Positions 41,224-50,556 of a stretch of 64,000 nucleotides of DNA are shown here, piece after piece. A program made the translations under genes and the position numbers. The stretch spans positions 60,067 to 124,066 of the forward strand of contig CAZEPW010000001.1 of assembly GCA_964514215.1 (NCBI GenBank), read 5' to 3'. Position 1 is the first letter of the stretch. Every line of letters starts with the position of its first letter. The DNA comes from CAYQUC01 sp964514215 (lineage in GTDB: Bacteria; Pseudomonadota; Gammaproteobacteria; UBA6429; Thiohalophilaceae). The notes beneath the pieces are model-generated. The model saw only the letters and a list, made by a program, of their open reading frames with translations. It had not been told where the DNA came from and did no database searches.

Positions 41224-41886
41224 ATGCTCTCCCCAAATACAACGGAATTGAAATCTTCTGGCCAGGATTGGCTATTATCGGTGCACGATTTGTGTTGTTT
41301 CCGCGATGATCGTGAATTATTCAAAAATCTAAATTTTACTCTCGAGTCGGGTCAGGCGTTATTTATTGAAGGGCGTAATGGTTCGGGTAAAACATCGTTA
41401 ATTCGTATTTTAACAGGGTTGCGCCAGGCTGAAAGTGGTGAAGTGAGCTGGTGTGGTGAGAATATCAGCCGATTAGGCCACGAATATTGCCGCCATTTTG
41501 TCTATGTCGGGCATTTAAATGGTGTCAAAGAGAACCTGACGGTGCTTGAAAACCTTAAAATGGCTCGCGTTCTGGGTCAAACTTCCTCTGGTCTTTCCCT
41601 TGATAATGCTTTATCACAGGTGCATCTAACACACTTCGAAGATTCGATGGTACATACACTGTCTGCCGGGCAACATCGGCGCTTAGCATTAGCGCGTATG
41701 TTGGTGATTGGCAGTCCCTTGTGGATAATGGATGAACCATTTACGGCGCTTGATAAATATGGCGTGGAGTTGTTTGAAAGCTTATTAAAAACCCATACCG
41801 ATAATGGTGGTATGGCGGTAATGACCTCGCATCATGATATGAACTTAAATGATGTTGACGTTAAGGTATTAACAATCGGAAAATGA
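41224..41886 (+). CDS. ccmA: Haem exporter ATP-binding protein CcmA
   Basis: ABC-type ATPase of System I cytochrome c maturation, 220 residues. Walker A G-R-N-G-S-G-K-T, signature L-S-A-G-Q-H-R-R-L and Walker B L-W-I-M-D-E-P are all intact. With CcmB, CcmC and CcmD it drives release of holo-CcmE from the haem-loading complex. It is the first gene of the ccm operon; its stop overlaps the ccmB start (ATGA). The Shine-Dalgarno sequence before ATG 41224 is weak. Confidence 0.95.
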   Translation: MLSPNTTELKSSGQDWLLSVHDLCCFRDDRELFKNLNFTLESGQALFIEGRNGSGKTSLIRILTGLRQAESGEVSWCGENISRLGHEYCRHFVYVGHLNGVKENLTVLENLKMARVLGQTSSGLSLDNALSQVHLTHFEDSMVHTLSAGQHRRLALARMLVIGSPLWIMDEPFTALDKYGVELFESLLKTHTDNGGMAVMTSHHDMNLNDVDVKVLTIGK

Positions 41887-42566
41887 AAAAAACTTCATAT
41901 ATATCAGTATTTTATCATTTGTTGAGACGGGATTTAATGCTCGGCTTTCGTCGTCCTGCGGAACTTGTTAACCCGATATTGTTTTTTACTATCGTGATTA
42001 TCTTATTTCCGTTAGGCATTGGACCAAAAACAAATTTATTAATGACCATGGCGCCGGGGGTTATTTGGGTCGCCGCGTTATTATCAGCGTTATTATCGCT
42101 AGAAAGCATGTTTAGGTCCGATTTTGAGGACGGGTCGCTTGAACAGTTAGTACTAAGTCCGCATCCTGTGGCATTGTTGGTATTAGCGAAAGTTTCTGCA
42201 CATTGGATGATGACGGGACTGCCGCTCGTGGTAGTATCACCATTACTAGCGGTTTTTTTGGGGATGCCCTCAGAAGGTATGGGGATATTGGTATTAACCT
42301 TATTATTAGGCACTCCGGTACTAACTTTAATTGGTGCTATTGGTGTTGCGCTAATTATTGGTCTACGTAATGGAGGCATTATTTTATCTTTATTAGTTTT
42401 ACCGCTTTATGTGCCGGTGCTTATTTTTGCAACCAGTGCAATTGATGCGAGTATTTCAGGGTTTGCCGTGTCTGCTCAATTAAATATGATGATCACATTT
42501 TTAATTTTAGCGATAACATTGGCTCCGTTTCCAATTGCGGCATCGCTAAAACTAAGCCTCAGTTAA
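41883..42566 (+). CDS. ccmB: Haem exporter membrane subunit CcmB
   Basis: A 227-residue membrane protein with six hydrophobic helices, standard for CcmB, partner of CcmA. The N-terminal R-R-D-L-M-L-G-F-R-R-P-A-E-L and F-R-S-D-F-E-D-G-S-L-E-Q-L segments are characteristic. It overlaps ccmA by four bases. Confidence 0.95.
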   Translation: MKKTSYISVFYHLLRRDLMLGFRRPAELVNPILFFTIVIILFPLGIGPKTNLLMTMAPGVIWVAALLSALLSLESMFRSDFEDGSLEQLVLSPHPVALLVLAKVSAHWMMTGLPLVVVSPLLAVFLGMPSEGMGILVLTLLLGTPVLTLIGAIGVALIIGLRNGGIILSLLVLPLYVPVLIFATSAIDASISGFAVSAQLNMMITFLILAITLAPFPIAASLKLSLS

Positions 42567-42587
42567 GTAAAAGGTGTTTAAATCACT

Positions 42588-43337
42588 ATGATGAAATTAT
42601 TCTTAAAGTACTACCACATGTTGTCTTCACCGCCGCATTTTTATCGGATATCGGGAAAGATGTTGCCTTGGTTAACGGTGATAACCGTTGGATTATTTGC
42701 TTACGGTTTATATGGCGGCCTTGTCCTCGCACCTGTTGATTATCAACAAGGTGATAGTTATCGCGTTATCTTTATTCATGTTCCTGCGGCTTGGATGTCG
42801 ATGTTTATTTACGCTCTGATGGCTGTCTGTGGTGGTATTGTTTTAGTTTGGCGAATGAAATTAGCCGAAGTGATGCTGATTAGTAGCGCGCACATTGGAG
42901 CCGGTATTACTTTTCTCGCATTAGTGACGGGTTCTATTTGGGGCAAACCCATGTGGGGGACTTGGTGGGTTTGGGATGCACGTCTAACGTCAGAATTATT
43001 ATTACTGTTTTTATATTTTGGTGTGATTGCACTTTATAGTTCGATTGAAGATAAACGCACAGCAGCTAAAGCCGTGTCTATTTTAGCGCTAGTTGGTGTT
43101 GTTAATTTACCCATCATTCATTATTCCGTTGAATGGTGGAACACATTACATCAAGGCACAACAGTATCAATGACAAAAGGCGCAAAAATGCCAGCGAGCA
43201 TGTTAATACCGTTATTAGTCATGGCTACTGCATTTAAATTTCATTTTGTATTGGCGGTTTTAATGCGTGCTAGAAACGAATTACTTGAACGTGAAGTAAA
43301 CAGTAAGTGGGTTAATGAACTTGTGGAGAAGTCATGA
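42588..43337 (+). CDS. ccmC: Haem-handling protein CcmC
   Basis: A 249-residue member of the haem-handling protein family that positions haem for covalent attachment to CcmE. The tryptophan-rich WWD motif appears as M-W-G-T-W-W-V-W-D-A-R-L-T-S-E, flanked by conserved histidines (I-F-I-H-V-P-A and I-I-H-Y-S-V-E-W-W). Six membrane helices. Its stop overlaps the start of ccmD. Confidence 0.95.
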   Translation: MMKLFLKYYHMLSSPPHFYRISGKMLPWLTVITVGLFAYGLYGGLVLAPVDYQQGDSYRVIFIHVPAAWMSMFIYALMAVCGGIVLVWRMKLAEVMLISSAHIGAGITFLALVTGSIWGKPMWGTWWVWDARLTSELLLLFLYFGVIALYSSIEDKRTAAKAVSILALVGVVNLPIIHYSVEWWNTLHQGTTVSMTKGAKMPASMLIPLLVMATAFKFHFVLAVLMRARNELLEREVNSKWVNELVEKS

Positions 43338-43504
43338 GTCTAAATGAATTCCTATATATGGGTGGTTATGCTGGTTATGTCTGGTCTTCTTATGGCATTA
43401 CTGCGGTAGTTTTAATTTGGCAAATTTTTGGCCCAATTATTCAACGCAAGCAAATTATTAAAAAATTGGTTCGTAAAATTAAACGACAGAAGGTGAACAT
43501 ATGA
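43334..43504 (+). CDS. ccmD: Small membrane protein CcmD
   Basis: A 56-residue protein read directly between ccmC and ccmE: M-S-L-N-E-F-L-Y-M-G-G-Y-A-G-Y-V-W-S-S-Y followed by a single helix and a basic tail. The G-G-Y-A-x-Y-V-W-S-S-Y pattern and size are diagnostic of CcmD, which stabilises the CcmC-haem-CcmE complex. ATGA overlaps join it to both neighbours (start in the ccmC stop, stop over the ccmE start). Confidence 0.95.
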   Translation: MSLNEFLYMGGYAGYVWSSYGITAVVLIWQIFGPIIQRKQIIKKLVRKIKRQKVNI

Positions 43505-43974
43505 CTCCAGTGCGCAAACGACGTTTATCCATGGTGGCATTATTAGTGCTCGGTGTCGCGGTTGCGACCGCTTTTGCATTGCAGGCACTAAACGATAATA
43601 TCAACCTATTTTATACTGCAACGCAAGTTTATGCTGGTGAAGCACCGCAAGGTCGCTCGATTCGTTTGGGTGGCATGGTTGTTGATGGTTCAGTTAAACG
43701 CACGAGTCAAGGTAATGATCTAACCGTGAACTTTGATTTAACCGATAACGAACAAACCGTAACAGTGGCATACGATGGAATCTTGCCGGATTTATTTCGT
43801 GAAGGCCAAGGTATCATTGCCACCGGTAAAGTGAACAAAGCGGGTATGTTTGTCGCCGATGAAGTGTTAGCAAAACACGATGAGGAATACATGCCTCCAG
43901 AAGTTGCAGCAACAATGAAAAAAGCAAAAATGGATAAGAAACTTAAAATGAAAGAGCAAGGAGGCGGTTACTAA
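43501..43974 (+). CDS. ccmE: Haem chaperone CcmE
   Basis: A 157-residue periplasmic haem chaperone with an N-terminal anchor helix (about 8-28) and an OB-fold domain. The haem-binding site is in L-A-K-H-D-E-E-Y-M-P-P-E, with the His that binds the haem vinyl group and the following Tyr ligand. The flexible Lys/Met-rich tail is typical. One base is shared with the ccmF start. Confidence 0.95.
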   Translation: MTPVRKRRLSMVALLVLGVAVATAFALQALNDNINLFYTATQVYAGEAPQGRSIRLGGMVVDGSVKRTSQGNDLTVNFDLTDNEQTVTVAYDGILPDLFREGQGIIATGKVNKAGMFVADEVLAKHDEEYMPPEVAATMKKAKMDKKLKMKEQGGGY

Positions 43975-45989
43975 TGGTACCAGAAATTGGACACTTTGCA
44001 TTAATTCTGGCGTTATGTATTGCGTTAGTGCAATCAATTTTGCCACTGATTGGCGCGCAAACGAATCGATACAATTGGATAGCCGTGGCGCGTCCGGCAG
44101 CCTATACGCAATTGGCTGCGTTAGTTGTTTCATATGGTTGTCTAACGTATTCTTTTTTAGTTCACGATTTTTCAGTTTTATATGTCGCGAATAATTCCAA
44201 TAGTCACTTGCCGACACTGTATTTATATTCAGGCGTTTGGGGAGCTCACGAAGGTTCGTTATTGTTATGGGCGTTAGTACTATCCATTTGGACAAGTTCG
44301 GTCGCTTTCTTTAGTAAAAGTATTCCGCATATTACCGTGGCGCGCGTTATCAGTGTGTTGGGTATTGTGATGGTCGGATTTTTATTATTCTTAATTATTA
44401 CGTCGAATCCATTCGAGCGAATTTTTCCTGCACCACTCGATGGTCGTGATTTAAATCCATTATTGCAAGATATTGGCTTAGCGATTCATCCACCAATGTT
44501 ATATATGGGTTATGTTGGTTTTTCAGTGGCATTTGCTTTTGCAATTGCGGCATTAATTGCAGGTCGTCTCGATAGTGCTTGGGCCCGATGGTCACGCCCG
44601 TGGACGAATATTGCATGGGCATTTATGACTATTGGTATTGCCTTAGGAAGTTGGTGGGCATATTACGAACTTGGCTGGGGCGGCTGGTGGTTTTGGGATC
44701 CAGTTGAAAACGCATCGTTTATGCCGTGGATTGTCGGTACGGCGTTAATGCATTCTTTAATCGTTACCGAAAAGCGTGGCACTTTTAAAGCTTGGACTGT
44801 ATTACTCGCAATTTTTGCATTCTCATTAAGTTTGCTCGGTACCTTCTTAGTGCGTTCGGGAGTATTAACTTCGGTGCATGCATTCGCAAGTGATCCGGCT
44901 CGAGGGGTGTTTATACTGATATTTTTATGTGTCATGGTTGGTGGCTCATTGCTGCTCTACGCTTGGCGTGCACCACAGATAAAAAGTGCCAGTACCTTTG
45001 AATTTATTTCTCGTGAAACCGGCTTGTTAGTTAATAACGTTATCTTGGTTGCAATAGGGTTAAGTATCTTACTTGGAACATTGTATCCCTTAGCATTGGA
45101 TGCCATAACCGGTGCAAAAATTTCCGTTGGTCCGCCATACTTTGGCACAATCTTTTTAATTTTATTAGTACCGCTATCCATCATGTTAGGTTTTGGTCAG
45201 TTCTTAAAATGGAAAGAAGACGATGCTAAAGCGATTGTGACAAAACTAAAAATACCAATAATATTGAGTTTGGTACTTGGAACCGCTTTCATTTTTGTTA
45301 GCCCGTTTTTTCATTGGCAGCAGGTGACTAGTTTTGAATTGTTTCAAGCCATTATTGGATCAATTTTAGGTCTCTGGGTGATGAGTACTTCGGTGATGTC
45401 TTTTTATCAACGAATAAAAGGTAAACCCTCTCTTGCTACTGCACTGCTCAGCATTCCGCGTGGTTTTTATGGCATGACCGTTGCGCATATTGGTATGGGA
45501 GTGTTTATTGTCGGTATGATTATCGCGACAGTTTTTAGTCTTGAAAAAGACGTGCGTTTGGAACCCGGTGAATCGTATTCCTTAGCGGATTATACTTTTA
45601 AATTTAATGGTGTTCGAAACATTAAAGGTCCAAATTATAACGCCAATGAAGCAAGTGTCACCGTTACCAAAGATGGTGAAACTGTCGCTGTCATGCGGCC
45701 ACAAAAACGGATATATCGTGTGCAACGAAATGCCATGACCGAAGCGGCTATTGATGACGGGTTAACACGCGATTTATTTGTTGCCTTGGGAGAAAAGCTT
45801 GATGATCAAGGTGCATGGAGTGTTCGCTTATACCACAAACCATTTTTACGCTGGATTTGGTTAGGATCAATTTTTATGGCTATTGGTGGTTTATTGGCAG
45901 CCAGTGATCGACGTTATTTATTAGCTGCACGTCGTTCAGTAAAAGAGTCTGAAACAGCAAAAGCAGCATTAGCAGCTGGAGTGAATTAA
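43974..45989 (+). CDS. ccmF: Cytochrome c haem lyase subunit CcmF
   Basis: A 671-residue membrane protein, the large subunit of the haem ligation complex. The WWD motif W-G-G-W-W-F-W-D-P-V-E-N-A-S-F-M-P-W and an upstream W-G-A-H-E-G-S are conserved; some fifteen hydrophobic helices and one large periplasmic loop near the C-terminus are visible, the usual layout. It overlaps ccmE and ccmG by one base each. Confidence 0.95.
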   Translation: MVPEIGHFALILALCIALVQSILPLIGAQTNRYNWIAVARPAAYTQLAALVVSYGCLTYSFLVHDFSVLYVANNSNSHLPTLYLYSGVWGAHEGSLLLWALVLSIWTSSVAFFSKSIPHITVARVISVLGIVMVGFLLFLIITSNPFERIFPAPLDGRDLNPLLQDIGLAIHPPMLYMGYVGFSVAFAFAIAALIAGRLDSAWARWSRPWTNIAWAFMTIGIALGSWWAYYELGWGGWWFWDPVENASFMPWIVGTALMHSLIVTEKRGTFKAWTVLLAIFAFSLSLLGTFLVRSGVLTSVHAFASDPARGVFILIFLCVMVGGSLLLYAWRAPQIKSASTFEFISRETGLLVNNVILVAIGLSILLGTLYPLALDAITGAKISVGPPYFGTIFLILLVPLSIMLGFGQFLKWKEDDAKAIVTKLKIPIILSLVLGTAFIFVSPFFHWQQVTSFELFQAIIGSILGLWVMSTSVMSFYQRIKGKPSLATALLSIPRGFYGMTVAHIGMGVFIVGMIIATVFSLEKDVRLEPGESYSLADYTFKFNGVRNIKGPNYNANEASVTVTKDGETVAVMRPQKRIYRVQRNAMTEAAIDDGLTRDLFVALGEKLDDQGAWSVRLYHKPFLRWIWLGSIFMAIGGLLAASDRRYLLAARRSVKESETAKAALAAGVN

Positions 45990-46516
45990 TGAATAAGGCT
46001 TTTATTCCCTTAGTTGCTTTTGTGGTGATCGCGATATTTTTAGGCATTGGATTAGTATTAAAGCCAAAAGAAATTCCGGCACAAAATATCGGGCAAGCTG
46101 CACCGCAATTTACTTTGCCGGTGTTAGGCAAGCCCGGTGAATCGCTTAGTGCTAAAGACATGCTAGGTAAAGTTTGGTTATTAAATGTCTGGGCTTCTTG
46201 GTGTGCGGCATGTCGCTCGGAGCATCCATTAATTAATGATTTGGCGACTAAAAATATTGTTGAAATAGTTGGTTTAAATTATAAAGATACTGAAGAAGCG
46301 GGAGCCAGATGGTTAAAACAACTAGGCAACCCTTATAAAGCCAGCATTATGGATCTCGATGGTCGAGTTGGTATTGATTATGGTGTCTATGGTGTTCCGG
46401 AGAGTTTCTTAATTGATAAAAAAGGCATTATCCGTAAAAAACAAATTGGGCCATTCTCTTATAAAGACATTCAGGAAACATTGATTCCGTTAATTATGAA
46501 ACTTAGAGCAGAGTAG
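45989..46516 (+). CDS. ccmG: Thiol:disulfide interchange protein CcmG/DsbE
   Basis: A 175-residue membrane-anchored thioredoxin that reduces apocytochrome cysteines. N-terminal anchor helix about 5-25, then W-A-S-W-C-A-A-C-R-S-E-H-P with the active CXXC (C-A-A-C; many CcmG proteins have C-P-T-C or C-P-P-C) and the cis-Pro V-Y-G-V-P-E-S-F. Its position between ccmF and ccmH fixes the role. Confidence 0.93.
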   Translation: MNKAFIPLVAFVVIAIFLGIGLVLKPKEIPAQNIGQAAPQFTLPVLGKPGESLSAKDMLGKVWLLNVWASWCAACRSEHPLINDLATKNIVEIVGLNYKDTEEAGARWLKQLGNPYKASIMDLDGRVGIDYGVYGVPESFLIDKKGIIRKKQIGPFSYKDIQETLIPLIMKLRAE

Positions 46517-46522
46517 GTTGAT

Positions 46523-47002
46523 ATGATAAATACAATATTAAAAGCGATACTAACTGGATTTGTTTTTGTTAGTTTGAGTTTTGCTTTAAGTAGCAATAGT
46601 TTTGCTGGAATCGAATATGCAAAATTTGACGACCCGGCAAAAGAACAGGTTTATAAACGCCTCATTAATGAGTTGCGTTGTTTGGTTTGTCAAAACCAAA
46701 CTATTGCTGGTTCCAACGCGGATTTGGCAAAAGATTTACGTAAGATAACCTATGAAATGATTAATGACGGCAAAAGTTATGATGATGTTGTTGCGTTTAT
46801 GACTAAACGTTACGGCGATTTTGTGATGTATCGTCCACCATTTAAATTACGAACAGTATTTTTATGGGTTGGTCCGGCAATATTTCTAATTTTGGGATTA
46901 TGGTTGATGTTACGTTATGTGCGTTCAAGAAATAGTACGAATCACCAAGAACTCAGTGCTGAAGATCATAAACGTGCTGCAGATTTACTCGATGATAAGT
47001 AA
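46523..47002 (+). CDS. ccmH: Cytochrome c biogenesis protein CcmH
   Basis: A 159-residue protein with a signal peptide ending near S-F-A, the conserved redox motif L-R-C-L-V-C-Q-N-Q, and a C-terminal membrane helix (about 112-132). CcmH binds apocytochrome thiols for ligation. Here the TPR part (CcmI) is a separate downstream gene. Six bases separate it from ccmG. Confidence 0.94.
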   Translation: MINTILKAILTGFVFVSLSFALSSNSFAGIEYAKFDDPAKEQVYKRLINELRCLVCQNQTIAGSNADLAKDLRKITYEMINDGKSYDDVVAFMTKRYGDFVMYRPPFKLRTVFLWVGPAIFLILGLWLMLRYVRSRNSTNHQELSAEDHKRAADLLDDK

Positions 47003-47079
47003 GTAATATTTATAGTTTGGTTTGCTAAGTTAAAAAAATTTCTAAATATACAAGTAAGTAGTTTAAGGATAAATAAGAT

Positions 47080-49188
47080 ATGAACGCAACGTTTTGGGTA
47101 ATCTCTTTGTTAATGGTTTTAGTGAGCCTTGGTTTTATAATGCCAAGTATATTACGTAAGCCTAAGTTTGGTGCTGAGGATTTAAGAGTCCAAAATGTTT
47201 TAATCGCCAAAGAAAAATTGAAAGAGCTTGAAGTTGAATTAAAGACAGAAAGAATTTCAAAAGAACTTTATGACAAGCGTAAGGAGGAACTTGAAACCGC
47301 CTTACTTAATGATACCGAACAATCGAAGACAACTCTAAAAGAAGTTGAACACTCTGGCAGTGCCGCTTGGGTTATTGCAATAGTCACTCCGGTTCTTGCT
47401 GTTGTTATGTATATCGTGTTGGGAACCTCTCCTGAATTATTGCGTAACCAAGCCTTAGTGCAATCTGGAGCAGGTGGTTCAAGTCAAGCGCTAGAGCAAC
47501 AGGCACAAATGTCACCGGAAGAGATGGCCGAAAAAATTGCTGCTCGTCTAGAAGAAGAGCCTGATAATGCACAAGGTTGGGCCATGTTAGGGCAAACTTT
47601 TATGCAATTGAAACGTTTCCCAGATGCCACAAGCGCATTTGAAAAGTCGTATGCACTTGCTCCGGATAATGCACAAGTTATGTTTCGTTATGCAGATGCG
47701 CTTGCAATGGCAAACAAAGGCAGCTTAGAAGGTAAGCCAATAGCGTTAATCAACAAGGCGCTTGCTATTGCCCCTCGTGATATGACTGGTTTATGGTTAT
47801 CCGGTATGTATGCCGAAGAACACGGTGAAAATAAAAAAGCATTATCACAGTGGGCTATTTTATACGAAGTTGTTAATGGCACTCAATATCAACAAGCTGT
47901 TATGGAAATGTTGATGCGTGTAAATAGTAAAGTAGCAAAAAAAGATCAACTTGATTTAGCTGCACTTGGTAGTGCACCGGCAGCTTCTAGTGCTAGTGAT
48001 TTAGTGACTGCAGCTATTCGCGTAACCGTATCATTAGATAAGTCGATTAAATCAAAAGTTGCAGCAACCGATACGGTGTTTATTTACGCTAAAGCGATGT
48101 CTGGGCCACCGATGCCGTTAGCTGCTGTTAAAAAACAAGTGAAAGACTTACCAGTCACTATTACATTAGATGATGTGATGGCAATGATGCCAACCATGAA
48201 GTTATCTAAATTTCAAAAAGTAAAAATTGGCGCCCGTATTTCGAAGTCTGGCAATGCCATTGCGCAAGAGGGTGACATAAAACAAGAACTCGTTAACGTT
48301 TCAACCACTAACTCAAGTGCTGTTAGTTTATTACTAGGTGGTGCTACGGGTAGTTCAAAGTTATCGGTTATTTCTTCGAGTCAGACTAAACAGCTTACTA
48401 AGGCTGCGGTAAAACCTGCTGGTAATGCTACTGCGGTTAGTTCACGCAGTGTAAAATTAAAAGTAACATTAGATCCAGCCTTGCAAGCTGAAGTATCTGC
48501 TAGTGATGTGGTCTTTATTTACGCTTCAGCAATGACCGGCTCTAAAATGCCATTAGCTGTTGTTAAAAAACGAGTTGGTGATTTGCCGGTTTATATAGCA
48601 CTGGATGATTCTACGGCAATGACTAAATCTCATAAGTTATCGAGTTTTGCAACAGTTAAAGTGGGCGCGCGTATTTCAAAATCAGGTGGCGCTGTTGCTA
48701 GTGATGGTGACTTATTTACAGAAGTTCTTAATATTGATACCGATAGCTCAGAGCCGTTAATTTTAACAATTAACCAACGAAAGGGCGTTAAGAAAGTATC
48801 TTCAACGCCAGTAAAAACCAATGCTAGTCAAGCAAACTCTCAGTCCGGTATTAAAGTTAAAGTAAGTTTAGATGCTGCTTTAAAGAGCAAAGCCAGCCCT
48901 GAAGACAGCATTTTTATATATGCCAAAGCCATGCAAGGACCACCAATGCCCTTGGCTGTGGTTCGTAAAAAAGTGAAAGACTTACCTATAACCGTTACTT
49001 TAAATGACGACATGGCAATGATGCCGACCATGACATTGTCTAAATTTAGTAAAGTGCGAATTGGTGCTCGAATTTCAAAGTCGGGTAATGCCATTGCTCA
49101 AAGTGGTGATTTATTTAATGAGGTTGGCAACATTTCAAATTCCCGTAGTGAATTATTAACAATTCAAATCAACCAGCAAAAACCATAA
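47080..49188 (+). CDS. ccmI: CcmI-like apocytochrome chaperone with three C-terminal repeats
   Basis: A 702-residue CcmI. The N-terminal membrane part has helices at about 3-22 and 90-110; TPR motifs follow (A-W-A-M-L-G-Q-T-F-type units, about 150-290). After this the usual single C-terminal beta domain appears three times, about 95 residues each: 48015-48300, 48446-48738 and 48847-49134 in DNA, all sharing V-F-I-Y-A-x-A-M, M-P-L-A-x-V and G-A-R-I-S-K-S-G. Repeats 1 and 3 are closest to each other; Ser/Ala/Val-rich linkers join them. The domain probably binds C-termini of apocytochromes, so triplication might widen capacity or range. Last gene of the ccm operon. Confidence 0.88.
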   Translation: MNATFWVISLLMVLVSLGFIMPSILRKPKFGAEDLRVQNVLIAKEKLKELEVELKTERISKELYDKRKEELETALLNDTEQSKTTLKEVEHSGSAAWVIAIVTPVLAVVMYIVLGTSPELLRNQALVQSGAGGSSQALEQQAQMSPEEMAEKIAARLEEEPDNAQGWAMLGQTFMQLKRFPDATSAFEKSYALAPDNAQVMFRYADALAMANKGSLEGKPIALINKALAIAPRDMTGLWLSGMYAEEHGENKKALSQWAILYEVVNGTQYQQAVMEMLMRVNSKVAKKDQLDLAALGSAPAASSASDLVTAAIRVTVSLDKSIKSKVAATDTVFIYAKAMSGPPMPLAAVKKQVKDLPVTITLDDVMAMMPTMKLSKFQKVKIGARISKSGNAIAQEGDIKQELVNVSTTNSSAVSLLLGGATGSSKLSVISSSQTKQLTKAAVKPAGNATAVSSRSVKLKVTLDPALQAEVSASDVVFIYASAMTGSKMPLAVVKKRVGDLPVYIALDDSTAMTKSHKLSSFATVKVGARISKSGGAVASDGDLFTEVLNIDTDSSEPLILTINQRKGVKKVSSTPVKTNASQANSQSGIKVKVSLDAALKSKASPEDSIFIYAKAMQGPPMPLAVVRKKVKDLPITVTLNDDMAMMPTMTLSKFSKVRIGARISKSGNAIAQSGDLFNEVGNISNSRSELLTIQINQQKP

Positions 49189-49216
49189 GTCTTGTTTAAT
49201 TCGCGCTATCTCTAAG

Positions 49217-49343
49217 TTAACCTGAACTCGGGATAAGAAAAATATTTAAATACTATGCGTAGCCGGTGGCTTTAGTATTATTCATACGTAACGACTTAAT
49301 TTGTTTATTTAAATTATATTTGCTTATCCCGAGTTCAGGTTAA
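49217..49343. mobile_element. MITE-like element with 21-base perfect terminal inverted repeats
   Basis: The left end (49217-49237, starting TTAACCTGAACTCGGG) and the right end (49323-49343) are perfect reverse complements over 21 bases. The 85 bases between are AT-rich and partly complementary next to the arms, with no coding potential. No target-site duplication is evident. Half of the terminal repeat (AGTTCAGGTTA) also occurs at 34925-34935. It is either a miniature inverted-repeat element or a large bidirectional terminator. Confidence 0.5.
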
Positions 49344-49371
49344 GTTATAAAGTTGTTGTTTAAACGGGTGT

Positions 49372-49400
49372 GTTGGGGTTCGAAAAAACCTCACCCCAAC
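49372..49400. repeat. REP-like hairpin
   Basis: GTTGGGGT (49372-49379) and ACCCCAAC (49393-49400) form a perfect eight-base stem. It shares TTGGGGTTC and TCACCCCAAC with the copy at 22763-22790. Confidence 0.6.
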
Positions 49401-49528
49401 AGCAGACATACCAGAAAGCTATTTTTATTCCGGGTTTAGCGTTAAAGTTAAAACTTGAAGATTAATCTTAGAATGGCTTTAGAGCAGCGTCATCCCCAAG
49501 AGGGCATGACGCTTATGAAAATATACTG

Positions 49529-50506
49529 TTATTTTGTTTGATAATATAAATTCTGAGGATGGCTGGCTTGCGCAAAGAAATACCAACGTTCAAATATTAA
49601 GCCGATATATTGCACAACGAATGCACTAATTAAAATATTAACGCTGGCTTCACTCATTCCTTTCCATAATAAGATCATTGGTATTAAAAATGTTAATACA
49701 ATAAATATCCACCGAACCGAGTTCATTATCGTGGTTGTTTTATGATGAAAGAAATCACGGGTATTCATTGAACCGCCCATCATGCCCATGCTTTTTTGTT
49801 GAATTTTTTCATGTCGAATACCAATCGCAGTTTGAATGCTGGATTTGTATTTGATGCGTGAGTTGCGCAATAACGATGCCATTCGAGTGATAAAAGCAGA
49901 GGTTAGAATAATGGTGGTCCATATACCATAAAAACTCATTAAGCCGGGAGCAGTTACCGTTGCAAATGCCGTGGCTAATAAAAAGCCTGAAGCTGTGCCT
50001 AATAATAAATAATTAATAACGGTTAACGAGCTGGCCCATTCTTGTAAAAATTTGATAGAAGCATATATCATTCCGGTACAGAGGAATAATAAAAATGTTG
50101 CAACCGCACCAAATGTACCAATAATTAAGGTGGCGCTTAAACTTGCACCTTTTGCGCTGGTAAATAATACCGTATCAAGCGAGAAAATATGCATGATGGC
50201 ATATACAAAAACAAGCAGCATCACTAATGGTAAAATGATAACTTCGCGTGATAACCATGAGCTGCGCCATCTTGCTGCTGAGCGCCAAGCACGTTCAGGA
50301 CGGCCTAAATGAAAAATAGATGCGATTAAACCACCAACGAGGAAGACTAATGCTAGTGCAGCACCAATCCCATAAAAAGAGGTACTATCTTGCGATGGTA
50401 ATAGCTCTACTGCTGAATAGCTTTGACCGGTTATTAGGGCTAAGAAAAGACCTTGGCCTACACCGATTAATGTTGTTAAAAATATGACTGAAAATGCCGG
50501 ATGCAT
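49529..50506 (-). CDS. soeC: SoeC-like membrane anchor subunit (DmsC/NrfD type)
   Basis: A 325-residue membrane protein with about eight hydrophobic helices. The segment I-F-H-L-G-R-P-E-R-A-W-R and R-S-S-W-L-S-R-E near residues 65-90 is the DmsC-family motif for quinone-linked anchors. It is third in the order soeA-soeB-soeC and would pass electrons from the cytoplasmic sulfite dehydrogenase to the quinone pool. An 86-base gap with a strong palindrome separates it from soeB. Confidence 0.8.
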   Translation of the reverse strand: MHPAFSVIFLTTLIGVGQGLFLALITGQSYSAVELLPSQDSTSFYGIGAALALVFLVGGLIASIFHLGRPERAWRSAARWRSSWLSREVIILPLVMLLVFVYAIMHIFSLDTVLFTSAKGASLSATLIIGTFGAVATFLLFLCTGMIYASIKFLQEWASSLTVINYLLLGTASGFLLATAFATVTAPGLMSFYGIWTTIILTSAFITRMASLLRNSRIKYKSSIQTAIGIRHEKIQQKSMGMMGGSMNTRDFFHHKTTTIMNSVRWIFIVLTFLIPMILLWKGMSEASVNILISAFVVQYIGLIFERWYFFAQASHPQNLYYQTK

Positions 50507-50556
50507 AGTTTACTCCAATTAATACATAACGCTAATATTTAAAATTTTGTTTTGGC

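Larger units (their letters stand above)
49189..49528. other. Intergenic region with two palindromic elements
   Basis: 340 bases between convergent ccmI and soeC. It contains a 127-base element with 21-base terminal inverted repeats (49217-49343) and a REP-like hairpin (49372-49400). No gene is seen. Confidence 0.75.
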
